This document shows positions 55,250 through 64,000 of a stretch of DNA of 64,000 nucleotides, in pieces. Each line of letters starts with the position of its first letter. The stretch's first letter is position 1. Source of the stretch: Choristoneura fumiferana. Taxonomy: Eukaryota > Arthropoda > Insecta > Lepidoptera > Tortricidae. Position numbers and translations under genes: made by a program. The notes beneath the pieces were generated by a model. It did not search any database, had not been told where the DNA came from, and worked only from the letters and a program-made list of their open reading frames with translations. The stretch lies in assembly GCF_025370935.1 (NCBI RefSeq), contig NC_133500.1, forward strand, positions 9,958,994 through 10,022,993, given 5' to 3'.

Positions 55250-55330
55250 GCGTGCATAAATATCTGATACGACTCTATTTCTGGGGCCGTCAAGTTACAT
55301 TAAACCTTGTAAAAAACAGGGAAGACAATA
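55250..55330. mobile_element. M3 MITE remnant
   Basis: ACACAAAAAGCGTGCATAAA and ATCTGATACGACTC match the interior of 37770-37905; the ends are lost. Confidence 0.45.
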
Positions 55331-55852
55331 ACAGCAGTACACTTACATTTCAAGTCAACTAGCCCACTCGAAGCGGGTTAATTTGACTCGCAAGATTTAA
55401 AGACAACTGACAAAGTGTAGTAAGTTAAATAAAAGCCCACGAAATTAAATACGTACGAGAAAATATGAACACGTTGTTCGTCGCCACGTCGTGAATATAG
55501 AATAGCCTCCAAATATAATAAATATGGTATATCGTACGCCGTTCATTGCTGAATATCGTACGGCACGATTTACCGCGTAGTTATTGATATTTATGATATA
55601 ATGCAACCAGTTATGCTCACTTTTATGTCTGTTGAATTGGTATTGTATCGAAAAATCTTGTAATTTATTAGGTTGTTTCTTCTCTGATATTAAAATGCAA
55701 CCTCATCACCAGGGATACCGCTGTTGAATCGTAAGCTAAATAAATAATAAGGCATACGGTACCACAATCCTATACGAACTTAATGGGATGTTAGTAGAAA
55801 AGAAGGGAATGCGATCGCGAGCGCTTACGCCTTTGATGAAAATACAGCCTAT

Positions 55853-55967
55853 GGCCGTATTGTCTGCTCGGACGTTTGCGATCGCATTTATCATCTCTTT
55901 CTACCGTCATCTTATACCATGTGACAGGAAGAAGTAGTGAAAACTATAGTGATTTAAAGTGTGTTTG
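55853..55967. mobile_element. MITE family M2, right end missing
   Basis: GGCCGTATTGTCTGCTCGG, GCGATCGCATTTATCATCTC and GACAGGAAGAAGTAGTGAA follow the family. The right terminus breaks off at GTGTGTTTGATC where a LINE tail begins. Confidence 0.72.
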
Positions 55968-56206
55968 ATCTTCTTCTTCTTCCCATTCCTTTCCTATCGG
56001 AAGTTGGACAACATCATGGCGATTCTGATTTTGGGGGCCGCTGCTCTAAACAAGGACGTGGTATTGCAGTTGAACCAGTCTCGTAAATTCTTCAGCCACG
56101 CGTGTCTTTTCCTGCCCACGCTTCTCTTTCCAGCAATCTTCCCCTGGATAATAAGCTGGAAAACTCTGTACTTGGCGTTTCCCATCACATGCCCAAAGTA
56201 ACACAA
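55968..56206 (-). pseudogene. LINE C-terminal coding end with (GAA)n tail
   Basis: A 70-codon minus frame (55994-56206) reads YFGHVMGNAKYRVFQLIIQG, KIAGKRSVGRKRHAWLKN and continues to a stop, then GGAAAGGAATGGGAAGAAG as a tail. The Y-L-G-H-[IV] ... L-I-I-Q-G-K-I-x-G-K-R-x-x-G-R-[KR] pattern is known from the ends of arthropod LINE reverse-transcriptase ORFs. It is distinct from the HmRTE type. Exact clade uncertain. Only the extreme C-terminus remains; no catalytic motif. Confidence 0.7.
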
Positions 56207-56653
56207 CTTAGATCAACGTTGTGTTAGATCATCGATCCCTAAAAGATGGTCCGCGGAACCCATAACCGCGCCGTACCGTCGCGTCGTGTCGCGTCAACGC
56301 CGTTATCGCGCCTACCAGCCAGCTAGGGTTCCGCCAAAAAAAGTATGAACAATTAAAGTTCCATGGGCGAATAAAATTGGGAAACTCTGTGTTAGATAAT
56401 ATATATATATCTCTCCTGGCCGATTTCGGCTACAGCGACTACTAAAACTATTGGACGAGAGGGCTAAGGTTGTTCGCCCGTTCATGCGCCCTTAAATGAC
56501 TGCAATTACCAATTATCCCAATTATTAGCCAATTAGATAATAAGGCATCTGTTTTTACCCGCCCGTCCGCCTTACAGAATGACTATGCTTTGTTTTCCGC
56601 TACGCAGTCGTCGCATACGCAGGGCGACGACTGAAAATGTTGCCCTCATGATC

Positions 56654-56938
56654 AACCCAGCCTATATACGTCCCACTGCAGGGCACAGGCCTCATCTCAG
56701 AATGAGAGGGCTTAGGTAGAAGTTCCAACGCGGGCCCAGTGCGGATCGGGAACTACGCACACACATCTTTGAATTGCTTCGCAGGTTGTTGTTCAGGTTT
56801 CCTCACGATGTGTTCCTTCACCGTTAAGCTTCAAATGTAATTCCGCACATGAATTTCGAAAAATTCAGAGGTGCGAGCCGGGGTTTGAACCCACGATCCT
56901 CTGTTTGAGAGGCCATAGCCACTCGGCCATCACGGCCT
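56654..56938 (-). mobile_element. SINE family C, nearly full length
   Basis: AACCCAGCCTATATACGTCC (3' end complement) to GCGAGCCGGGGTTTGAACCC (B box complement) and CTCGGCCATCACGGCC. A partial duplication of the head, CTCGGCCACCACGGCC, follows at 56940-56956. Confidence 0.85.
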
Positions 56939-57143
56939 TACTCGGCCACCACGGCCTTGTTGCCCTACCTATACGATACCTAAAGAAAAAAAAATGAACA
57001 TGAATTAAAGCCCAGTCCTCAAAAATCGTGCAAGTTGCATTAAACTGCGACGTTCGATTGACCACAACAGACTCGTTAGCTTTACAGCCTCGCAATGTAC
57101 TTAGAAGGTGCTTGAGTGGCGTCCGCGGACCGGGAGGAGAGCT

Positions 57144-57272
57144 GTCAAAGTCAAAGTCAAAATATCTTTATTCAATTTAGGCTATAACAAGCACTTATGA
57201 ATGTCAAAAAAAAAAACTACCACCGGTTCGGAAAAACCTCTGCTGAGAAGAATCCGGCAAGAAACTCAACGA
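57144..57272 (-). mobile_element. LINE 3' UTR with (TTTGAC)n tail
   Basis: Three GTCAAA units then ATATCTTTATTCAATTTAGG, CACTTATGAATGTC and ACCGGTTCGG; the complement has AATAAAGATATTTTGAC, an AATAAA followed by the tail repeat. Confidence 0.75.
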
Positions 57273-57390
57273 GGTAAGACTACTGTCGGTAGACCTCCAA
57301 CGAGATGGAGCGACGACCTTGTTAAGATCGCGGGATCGCCACGGATGCGGAAAGCACAAGACCGGTCTGAGTGGAGACCCTTAAATGGAA
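57273..57390 (+). mobile_element. RTE LINE fragment joined to an opposite LINE tail
   Basis: Encodes GKTTVGRPPTRWSDDLVKIA and then RMRKAQDRSEWRPL. The frame at 57201-57428 (75 codons) fuses this to the antisense LINE tail upstream and so is a chimera. It stops before E-A-Y-V-Q-Q-W. Confidence 0.8.
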
Positions 57391-57859
57391 CTTACACGAT
57401 CTTTCTTGCAAGTCTAAACTGGGCTTAAGACTGTATAAATAATTATAAAAACATGTTCAACCAACACAAATCGTCCTCATTGACGCAACTTGCACGTGGA
57501 ATATTTCAAATCGAAACAATGCTATGACATTGGCTGTCGAAATTCATTGGCTATTAAATAATTATTCAAAGAAAGCAATTATTTGCTTGGACCGTATAAC
57601 ACAAAAGTGCTGTTGTCAGCCAGATAACAAATGCGGTTTTAAGCAAACACAGATGGCGCCGATCGTCAAGGCTGCACTTCACTTTATTTTAAAATTTATG
57701 ACGGTGGACGCATTCTACACTTCCACTGAACGTAGATATAGTTTAGATATAAGTAGTTAGTGTTTAGTGTTGTAACTAAGGGACCCCATACATCCCTGTA
57801 TTTTTATTATTATTACTTTTTGTATTTTTTTTTCATTAATTGTATAATATAGTTTTTAA

Positions 57860-58040
57860 GTATTTTATTTGTAATTATATTATTATGAAAAAATGACTTT
57901 CTGCCAAGTTTCTTGCGGCGCATTCTTCTTGGCAATGATGGTCTTTCCGAAAGCGCTGGTAGTTTAAAAAATGACGTGTAAAAGTGCCCATTGCGGCCTA
58001 TTTACTGAATAAATCATTGGAATTTGAATTTTGAATTCGA
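57860..58040 (+). mobile_element. LINE 3' UTR with (TTTGAAT)n tail
   Basis: GACTTTCTGCCAAGTTTCTT, GGCAATGATGGTCTTTCCG and CGGCCTATTTACTGAATAAA then GAATTTGAATTTTGAATT. Same family as 38975-39125 and related to the UTR at 57144. Confidence 0.75.
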
Positions 58041-58544
58041 TAGATTAATTTCAGGAAAAACATTTATAATCTTAGAATTAGACATTCATTCTTTGGCTGC
58101 GGCAATTTATTTATTTATTTTTATATTACTTTTAATAAAATTAATTTTAACTCATTCAAACACTCGCACATTAACATGAACGCATCCATACTCTGGCAAC
58201 ATATCCCTCCTTTCCCATCCCGCTAACATTGTGCACCGAATTTCGAACGAAGAGAAACAAAGCACTCGAGAAGACGCTATAATTTTGTAAAATCGCTGAA
58301 ATGATCTTTTATTACTCAAATATAATAAAAAAAACTAAAATAACTCAGTAGACTGTGTAGTGAAGTGGTGATGAACATTTTTACCGCCGTATTTTTGCGC
58401 CGTATACAATAACTCCTGTATCTTGAAACTCAATTGCTGAAGAAAAGCAACATCCCGGTGTCCAAGGTATGTCTTGTCCCTCCATTCTTAAAATGTCATT
58501 TTTAATACAATCTTTTTTGCCGACTGTACTTGCATTGTCGCCCA
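58041..58544. other. Stretch without a recognised feature
   Basis: Contains a TTTATTTATTTATTTTTAT run at about 58106; nothing else named. Confidence 0.5.
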
Positions 58545-58675
58545 AACATCTGCGAATTGGTTTATCGATATCCCGCGGGTTCTATACAACTTGCTGGGAT
58601 ATTATCTATTCCCAGGGTCTCAAAATATCTCTGTACCAATTTCCACTTAGTTAAATCGGACAGACAGAGTTGCTT
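58545..58675 (-). mobile_element. LEP1 Helitron middle fragment
   Basis: TTATCGATATCCCGCGGG, CTATTCCCAGGGTCTCAAA and CTGTACCAATTTCCACTTAG are the complement of the middle of the family (GGGATAGCGATAA; TGAGTCCCGGG; AAATTTGGTACACAG). Confidence 0.6.
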
Positions 58676-59305
58676 TCGCATTTAAGCAGCCTGCCTGCTT
58701 TTACCAGCAGTTCATCCGTCCACCGTTTTGGTGGAAGTCCTGCACTGCGCAAGCCAAAAAGGTTACAGTAACATTACCAAACACAAGATACCTGTACCGT
58801 ATTGCGTAAGCTAAAACTATCACGCTAAACGATTCACGAACCGCTTAACATTCTCGCTTCAAAGGGTCTTAAACATGACACTAGACTATCATACATAAGC
58901 CTCGTGCTGCAGCTAAGTCTTATTTACTGCACGTATCTCCACAGCTCTGGTCGGACTAAGCACTCGCATGAAATAATAGCGCTTCATTTGCCCGAGAGCT
59001 GCTAGTTCTATTTTTAAGACGTCTATATTAAGTACGTCTGTACACGGAGACAAGTCTTGCGAATGGATTCTTACCGGCATGTTCTAAGGATGCTTCCAAA
59101 AGGCCACTTTTTTTCTAACAAGATTTCATTAAAACCTACGGGCCATTTTCGAAGAACTACGAACAAGAAGAAGGATAGGAAACCCTAAATGGTTATGTGA
59201 TTCTTATCTACATATCTAGAATTTTGCAGCTCTTTGGTTGTATTATTGCAACTGTAAGACTGCATTTTTTTATTGATAAATAAATAAATTTACGATCGTT
59301 CTTAA
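58676..59305. other. Stretch without a recognised feature
   Basis: Nothing named. Confidence 0.5.
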
Positions 59306-59507
59306 CCCTTTATAAGGCAAAGACGATTTGGCGACCACATGCATTGATTTGGAAATTCTAGCTTATGCTTTTAGTAATAAGTTACAATATTCATTGTAAT
59401 TATTGAAAATACTACTAGCTTTAAAAACATTCTTTGCTAGGTATGTATTTGATAGCTGCTTTTGATTCTGTGATAGTATGTTCCAATAAATGGGGCCTTA
59501 TAAAGGG
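59306..59507. mobile_element. 202-bp piggyBac-type MITE
   Basis: CCCTTTATAAGGC (59306-59318) and GCCTTATAAAGGG (59495-59507) are perfect 13-bp inverted ends, each abutting TTAA (59302-59305 and 59508-59511). CCC termini at a duplicated TTAA are the piggyBac signature. The interior has no reading frame. Confidence 0.88.
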
Positions 59508-59661
59508 TTAAGTAATCTAAAACAAAGAGTCTCTTAAAAAAGATCAGGTGTGATTCACTCGCATGCGCCCAGAAATAGGTACAAGTCGGAAAAATGCCTA
59601 GCTGTGCATTATATTCACAATATAAGCATGCTTGAATAAATTAAATGATCCGTCTGGTATA

Positions 59662-60526
59662 TATGTCGGCGGCCGATCGTAAAATTTGCCAGATCACGAA
59701 ATTCCTAGGCATATCGTGAAACGCCGCCATTTCATGATATGCCTAAACGTTGGCCAGGCATATCACGATGTGCCTGAGAAATAATACGGCAGATCGATTA
59801 GAGCAACGCATTCGTCGATATTCCTAGCTCTATACCGGGCACATCGTAAAATAGTTTCTTTTATGGCCACTGGTGGCGCTGCGTATGCAATGGCGGCCGT
59901 GACCAGCTGACCGGTCGTGTTTGTTTAGCGCGTAAAAAATTTCGGCGTCGCAACAAAATGATCTTTAAACCGAAACTAGTGATTGAATTCAAAATAGAAG
60001 TGCAAAAGAAGCTTTTGAACATCAGCTCCGTTCTTTTTATGTGAATCAAACGTATTCTGTGCACAATGTGAAAAAACCATGGACATCTGCCCGTATTTTA
60101 GAGGTTAGTATTTTGTTGATAAATAAAGTATTCACTAGTTGTTACTTATTTCTATAGAAAATTTAGGTACGACGAGCGAAGCGAGGAGTGGTTAGTTTTA
60201 ATTGTGATCACGACGCACGAGCCGAGCGAGCGAAAGCGAGCGTGCCGCGGCAGCGGCCGGCGAAGTGCCAGAACCGATTTGGCGGCGTTTCATGATATGC
60301 CTAGGAATTTCATGATCTGCCTAAACTGGCCAAATCATGAAATGGCGGCGCTTCATGATATCCTAGGAATTTCATGATCTGCCTAAACGTCACTAGGCAA
60401 ATCGTTAAACGGTGAGATTTGAACGATATGGCGGATATCCCTTAGCCAATTCATGAAATGGCGGCATTTCACGATATGCCTAGGAATTTCGTGATCTGGC
60501 GGATTTTACGATCGGCCGCCGACATA
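59662..60526. mobile_element. 865-bp long-TIR element with subterminal repeats
   Basis: TATGTCGGCGGCCGATCG begins a 76-bp terminal repeat inverted at 60451-60526 (73 of 76 positions), with TA at both borders. Inside are palindromic units built on TCATGATATGCCTAGG and GGAATTTCATGATCTGCC, repeated at least three times in the right half. The core (about 59850-60270) is unique. It carries an ATG frame of 28 codons at 59958-60044, an AG|GTTAGT splice-donor-like site at 60104, then a G+C-rich word shared with 35866-35921. No transposase motif; superfamily unknown. Confidence 0.85.
60289..60499. repeat. Subterminal CCTAGG-centred repeats
   Basis: Units at about 60289, 60352 and 60468 share TCATGATATGCCTAGG (one lacks two bases) followed by AATTTCATGATCTGCC. 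Each is an imperfect palindrome around CCTAGG. A further inverted unit lies in the left TIR at 59690-59740. Repeated subterminal motifs often bind transposase. Confidence 0.8.
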
Positions 60527-61181
60527 TACATGCATGACTCAATTACAGTAGTGAACACATAGGGGTCCCACAAACAACACACCTAACGGCGGTCATAACA
60601 TTACATAACGCTTTATTGTTACAAACATTCAGTATCTCGAGTGTTGTACCCTACAAGGCCATGTCACTACGACATTTTATAGGCTAATGTCGCGACCGTA
60701 TTATCTTGTGTTTGGTGATAATTACAAAGTTATGATATTTCTTTCCTTTTTGTATGACTGTGCAGTGTGCAAAGGATAGAAAGTGGGTATCAATTTCATT
60801 TATACGACTGTACTATATCTCACTTTACCCTTTCCCCTCCAGTGGCCATTAAGGACTTTCTAGCTTAAAATTTCTACCTGGTTTCCTGTTAATTTCGTTA
60901 ATCATATATACTAGGAACGAATATAGCTTTTAACAAAGTTGTGTGCCGGCCTGAATGCCAATAAGCCAGGCATAGCGCTCAACAATAAGATCTGAAAAGT
61001 TAGCCGTAGCGTGGAACAAGTTTCGAGATGCTTGAAAAGTTAGGGCTGTAGAAGACGTAAGAATGGGAACAGTAGGTTATAAAATCTCTTGGACTCACTT
61101 TACTAGAAAGGGGTACCTAGTTGACAGTCAATTAAAATGACAATAAATGTTTACTTGTCGTATTTGCAACAGAGTCATTGG
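60527..61181. other. Stretch without a recognised feature
   Basis: Nothing named. Confidence 0.5.
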
Positions 61182-61535
61182 ATTAAGATTGGTTTTTGGC
61201 GTCTTTTTGTATTTTTTATTTCAACTCCAAATTTTGTTACTTTTACGGTTATCCCGTAAAATCCATATCGAAAATACAAACTGAAACATAGATGCACAGA
61301 AAAACCAAAAAAAGAGACTGCTGCTGCTGTCGCTGCTTATAAGTGACTAAATAAGAAAACAAACAAGCTGATATATGTGGTGCATAGGAGAAAATTGTGT
61401 CTGTACTCCTGTCCAGTGGTGGTGTAGAGGTATAGCACGCAGCACGGAATGCTGAGGACCTGGGTTCGATTCCCAACGCTGGTCTCTTTTTCTAGTTTTT
61501 CTGTGCATGTATGTTTCAGATTGTATTTTCAATGA
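61182..61535 (+). mobile_element. tRNA-headed element, family A, copy 3
   Basis: The head has an A box TGGTGTAGAGG (61420-61430) and a perfect B box GGTTCGATTCC (61463-61473). Unlike copies 1 and 2, the unit is bracketed by inverted arms (61266-61306 and 61493-61534, sharing GCACAGAAAAAC and its complement). ACGGTTATCCCGTAAAA sits outside the left arm. A (CTG)n-like stretch, GAGACTGCTGCTGCTGTCG, replaces part of the leader. Confidence 0.72.
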
Positions 61536-61574
61536 GAGTCATTACAATCGGAGGTTCTAAAAAAAATATGGACT

Positions 61575-61640
61575 TCACAAAGTTTATTTTATTTATTTAT
61601 TTTATTTTATTTTATTCGGAAAACCAACAGCTTAAATTAA
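61575..61640 (-). mobile_element. LINE or SINE tail with (TTTTA)n
   Basis: TTTATTTATTTATTTTATTT and TTATTCGGAAAACCAACAGC; the complement is GCTGTTGGTTTTCCGAATAA followed by AAAATA repeats, a familiar lepidopteran tail. Confidence 0.55.
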
Positions 61641-62499
61641 CTAATACAGGTGGAATAGAGAACATGTAACAATAGAGCCAATTAAAGGTTTCCACAGATA
61701 ATATTTGTTATGTCAATAAAAAAATCGTATTAATGATAACGATACAATTTTTACGTTAATATAGTTAAGATTTAGGACATCCCCTTGTTTCTTCGAACCT
61801 ACAAAATTTCAAGTCAATCAGATCTGTAAAAGAGGGTGTAATTCGACTCAAGATTTGACTTTAACATATTTTCTTCAGACTTTGCGATGTATTCCGATCA
61901 GTATTTTTTTTACTTCTAAAAAAATGTTTAGTTCTTTAAAGATTCACTATTCAAAATAGATTTATTACCTAATAGAACTGACTACAGTTAAATCTTTATC
62001 TCTCGCTCACGCCTATGAATCGCGCCACGAAATCGAAGAAAGCGGCAAATGGGAAGTTTCCCGAAACAAAACGCCCCAGTTAACCGAACTAACTTTAATT
62101 AATGCCAGCCAGTATTGAGAACCTAATGAGAGTATTGAGGCAAAGATATTTCCATTTGAAACTATTCAAGAGCTGCTTCAAATCTTTCCGCATCGAAATT
62201 CGTTATTGAAAGAAAATACATTTATTTAACGCCGTAAAAATAAACATAGAACAAACACAAGACATACAAATGACGCTAAACAGCTTCAGCTTCGCAGTTA
62301 TTGCTCCTTTGGATCAATGGGCGGGCTGATTAGGCTGTCCACTAATTACGCATAAAAACTTTGCCTGTCAACACAGGCACTAAAACTGGTGCATCCAGAG
62401 ATAAGGACAAGGAAGGAAAATTGTTTTATGAAAGACGTGTCGCTTGTGATAAGTACCTTAGAACGGAGTGTAGCACGCATGTGGTAGAAGCATTAAAAC
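61641..62499. other. Stretch without a recognised feature
   Basis: Nothing named. Confidence 0.5.
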
Positions 62500-62640
62500 C
62501 GGTCAAGAGCGTGTCGGACACGCCCGAAATAGGGTTCCGTAGCCATTACAAAAAAACTAAGTAATATTTTTCTGAGGATTTCGTATTTTATATACGGAAT
62601 CTTCCAAGTTTAGGTATATTTATACCTAATTAATCTTAAA
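62500..62640 (+). repeat. Dispersed repeat (GTGTCGGACACGC family)
   Basis: AAGAGCGTGTCGGACACGCC, AATAGGGTTCCGTAGCC and GGAATCTTCCAAGTTTAGG; complement at 34985-35120. Confidence 0.65.
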
Positions 62641-62709
62641 GTACTAATAATTCTCAAGCAAACTTAGCCGTTATAGTTTTCTTTTCCACACACCGGTTTA
62701 GATTTTAGA

Positions 62710-62722
62710 GGGGGGGGGGGGG
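62710..62722. repeat. G13 homopolymer
   Basis: Thirteen consecutive G between TTTAGA and ACACGC. Length is prone to sequencing error. Confidence 0.9.
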
Positions 62723-62746
62723 ACACGCTCGATTTTAAGGAAAATT

Positions 62747-62782
62747 TCAAACTCAAACTCAAACTCACAACATTTATTGACA
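62747..62782 (-). mobile_element. LINE tail with (GAGTTT)n
   Basis: CAAACTCAAACTCAAACTC then ACAACATTTATTGAC; the complement has AATAAATG-type signal and GAGTTT units. Confidence 0.5.
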
Positions 62783-62894
62783 AGAAAACACACTACATCA
62801 CAACAAAAACACAGTAAAAACATAAATAATAAATAATAATAATTATATAATAATTATATAATAATAATTTGCACTTTAAAGTTGAATATTCCGC

Positions 62895-63180
62895 AAACAC
62901 ATCACTGAATCGAAAAATCGTCTTAGCTAACCCCTAATAGTTTTAAAAGACCTATCCAACGCTACCCCACACTATAGGGTTGGATGAGGAAAAAAAATCA
63001 CCCCCACTTTACGTCTATGGGAGGTACCCCAAAAAAAAAATTTTTATTTTTTATTTTTTTATTGTACCGTTTTGTCGGCATAGTTTACATATATATCCGT
63101 GCAAAATTACAGCTTTCTAGCATTTATAGTCCCTGAGCAAAGCCGCGGACGAACAGACAGACAGACAGCGAAACTATAAA
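62895..63180. repeat. Dispersed lepidopteran repeat (CCACACTATAGGGTTGG)
   Basis: CCCCACACTATAGGGTTGG, CACTTTACGTCTATGGGAGG, TTTGTCGGCATAGTTTACAT and CAAAGCCGCGGACGAACAGA are recalled from many lepidopteran intergenic sequences. No second copy in this window, class unknown. Confidence 0.5.
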
Positions 63181-63734
63181 AAAAAAGTGAGATTTAATTC
63201 GGCCTAACCAAAACCGTTTACATCAACAACTTCAACTGAATAAATCTATTGTCGTGAAAGCTAATGTAGTGTTTAAATTATTAGGTGTTTATTAACAAAG
63301 ATGTTTGTTAGTCCGTCCTGCATTCCCGTTCGCAGCATGCACGGCTGGACGCGATCGCAATATGCACAATATCCAGTATTGGCCGCGGGCCAGGTGCGTT
63401 ATTGCGTATTAGGTACACAAAACGAGTGCGTTTTTTTTTTCAATAACCTAGCGACTGTCTGTAAGATTTATTGCCGTATGCTGTTCAGAGGGCACGAGGT
63501 GGTATAAATACGTGTGTATTGATGTATTTTTGAAACCAAAAAAAATATGTGCATGAATTTGTAGCTGATTATTTTTCAATTCTAGCGAATTGAGGTAGGA
63601 AATTCCTACATTTTAAAAACAATTGTGAACGAGGTAGTGGAGAAGCAAAGTTAATAATATCTAAGCAAACTGGGATAAATTATTGTATTTAGTTCAACTT
63701 AGTTTACTTTCCATGACTCATTTTGCACTTTTGA
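63181..63734. other. Stretch without a recognised feature
   Basis: The 68-codon frame at 63301-63507 has no recognised motif. Confidence 0.5.
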
Positions 63735-64000
63735 GCTTTAAGCGGGTGGCGTCCATTTCATTGATGGACGTCCTACGCCGCGCTTGCCGATCCGCAGTCT
63801 CCAATCGAGAACTTTTTGGTCCCAACGGTAATCTGTTCTCCGTTCTATATGGCCTGCTCATTGTCACTTGACCGAGCTAATTCGCTTGGTTACGTTGGTA
63901 ACGCTCGATATTCTACGTATCTCCTCATTTCGGATTAGATCCTGTAGAGAAATCCCGAGCATAGCTTTCTCCATAGCTCGCTCAACATGACCTATTGCTA
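63735..64000 (-). pseudogene. RTE-clade reverse transcriptase C-terminal fragment, runs off the window
   Basis: The minus strand encodes VERAMEKAMLGISLQDLIRN, then EEIRRISSVTNVTKRIS, AGHIERRTDYRWDQKVLDWR and IGKRGVGRPSMKWTP. This is collinear with 34200-34523 and extends it upstream. Two in-frame TGA codons (63858-63860 and 63864-63866) replace the W codons of the family's K-W-Q-W-A-G-H. It ends abruptly at the GRP-x-x-W motif, losing the last ~40 codons, and continues beyond 64000. Confidence 0.85.

Noticed and set aside
59861..60064. 67-codon minus frame in the 865-bp TIR element
   Set aside because: Basic composition but no transposase motif; likely chance.

Overview
The window looks like intergenic or deep intronic DNA of a lepidopteran nuclear genome. 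It is A+T-rich and carries no frame longer than 163 codons. It is crowded with repeats recognised from moths and butterflies: LEP1-type Helitron remnants ending in CTAGT, RTE-clade (HmRTE-like) LINE 3' ends with (TGA)n tails, three families of tRNA-headed SINEs, LINE tails with AATAAA plus a microsatellite, and many short inverted-repeat elements. No host protein-coding gene, functional tRNA, rRNA or CRISPR array could be supported. Species is not determinable from this window.

Layout. 1-5200: a diverged foldback, a 292-bp tandem duplication (1768-2330), a complete solo LTR with promoter and heat-shock-element-like array (3742-4439), and a TTAGG-containing minisatellite (4997-5184). 5.9-16.2 kb: a LEP1 Helitron, two near-identical copies of tRNA-headed family A (6683-7080 and 15153-15537), RTE tails and six inverted-repeat elements. 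17.3-23.0 kb: four strong hairpins or foldbacks and SINE family B. 23.2-31.4 kb: SINEs B and C, family D, a perfect 55-bp-arm palindrome (29440-29586) and an RTE copy broken by a foldback. 31.7-50.4 kb: SINE C, Helitron relics, the best-preserved RTE coding end (34200-34523), family D copies and a hAT-like MITE carrying other MITEs (47756-48198). 50-58 kb: mariner-like MITEs, a tandem MITE pair split by a family D insertion with a clean target duplication (54605-55232), a LINE C-terminus and an RTE remnant. 58.5-64 kb: a TTAA-flanked piggyBac-type MITE (59306-59507), an 865-bp long-TIR element with an unexplained unique core (59662-60526), family A copy 3 and an RTE coding fragment running off the end.

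How it fits together. Nothing here forms a pathway. The autonomous machinery is represented only by decayed RTE and LINE C-termini; everything else is non-autonomous. The ORFs present are mostly shadows of SINEs, Helitrons and palindromes. Nested insertions give a partial relative age order. The observations most worth following are the HSE-bearing solo LTR, the 865-bp TIR element, the perfect 55-bp palindrome, the 52-bp hairpin and the near-identical family A copies. Family letters used below (A, B, C, D, M1-M5) are local labels. Family names such as LEP1 and HmRTE come from recall of lepidopteran repeats, not from a search. Shorter gaps not listed separately (for example 12-13 kb, 35.1-35.4 kb, 36.0-36.6 kb, 44.7-45.1 kb, 56.2-56.6 kb) showed nothing I could name.
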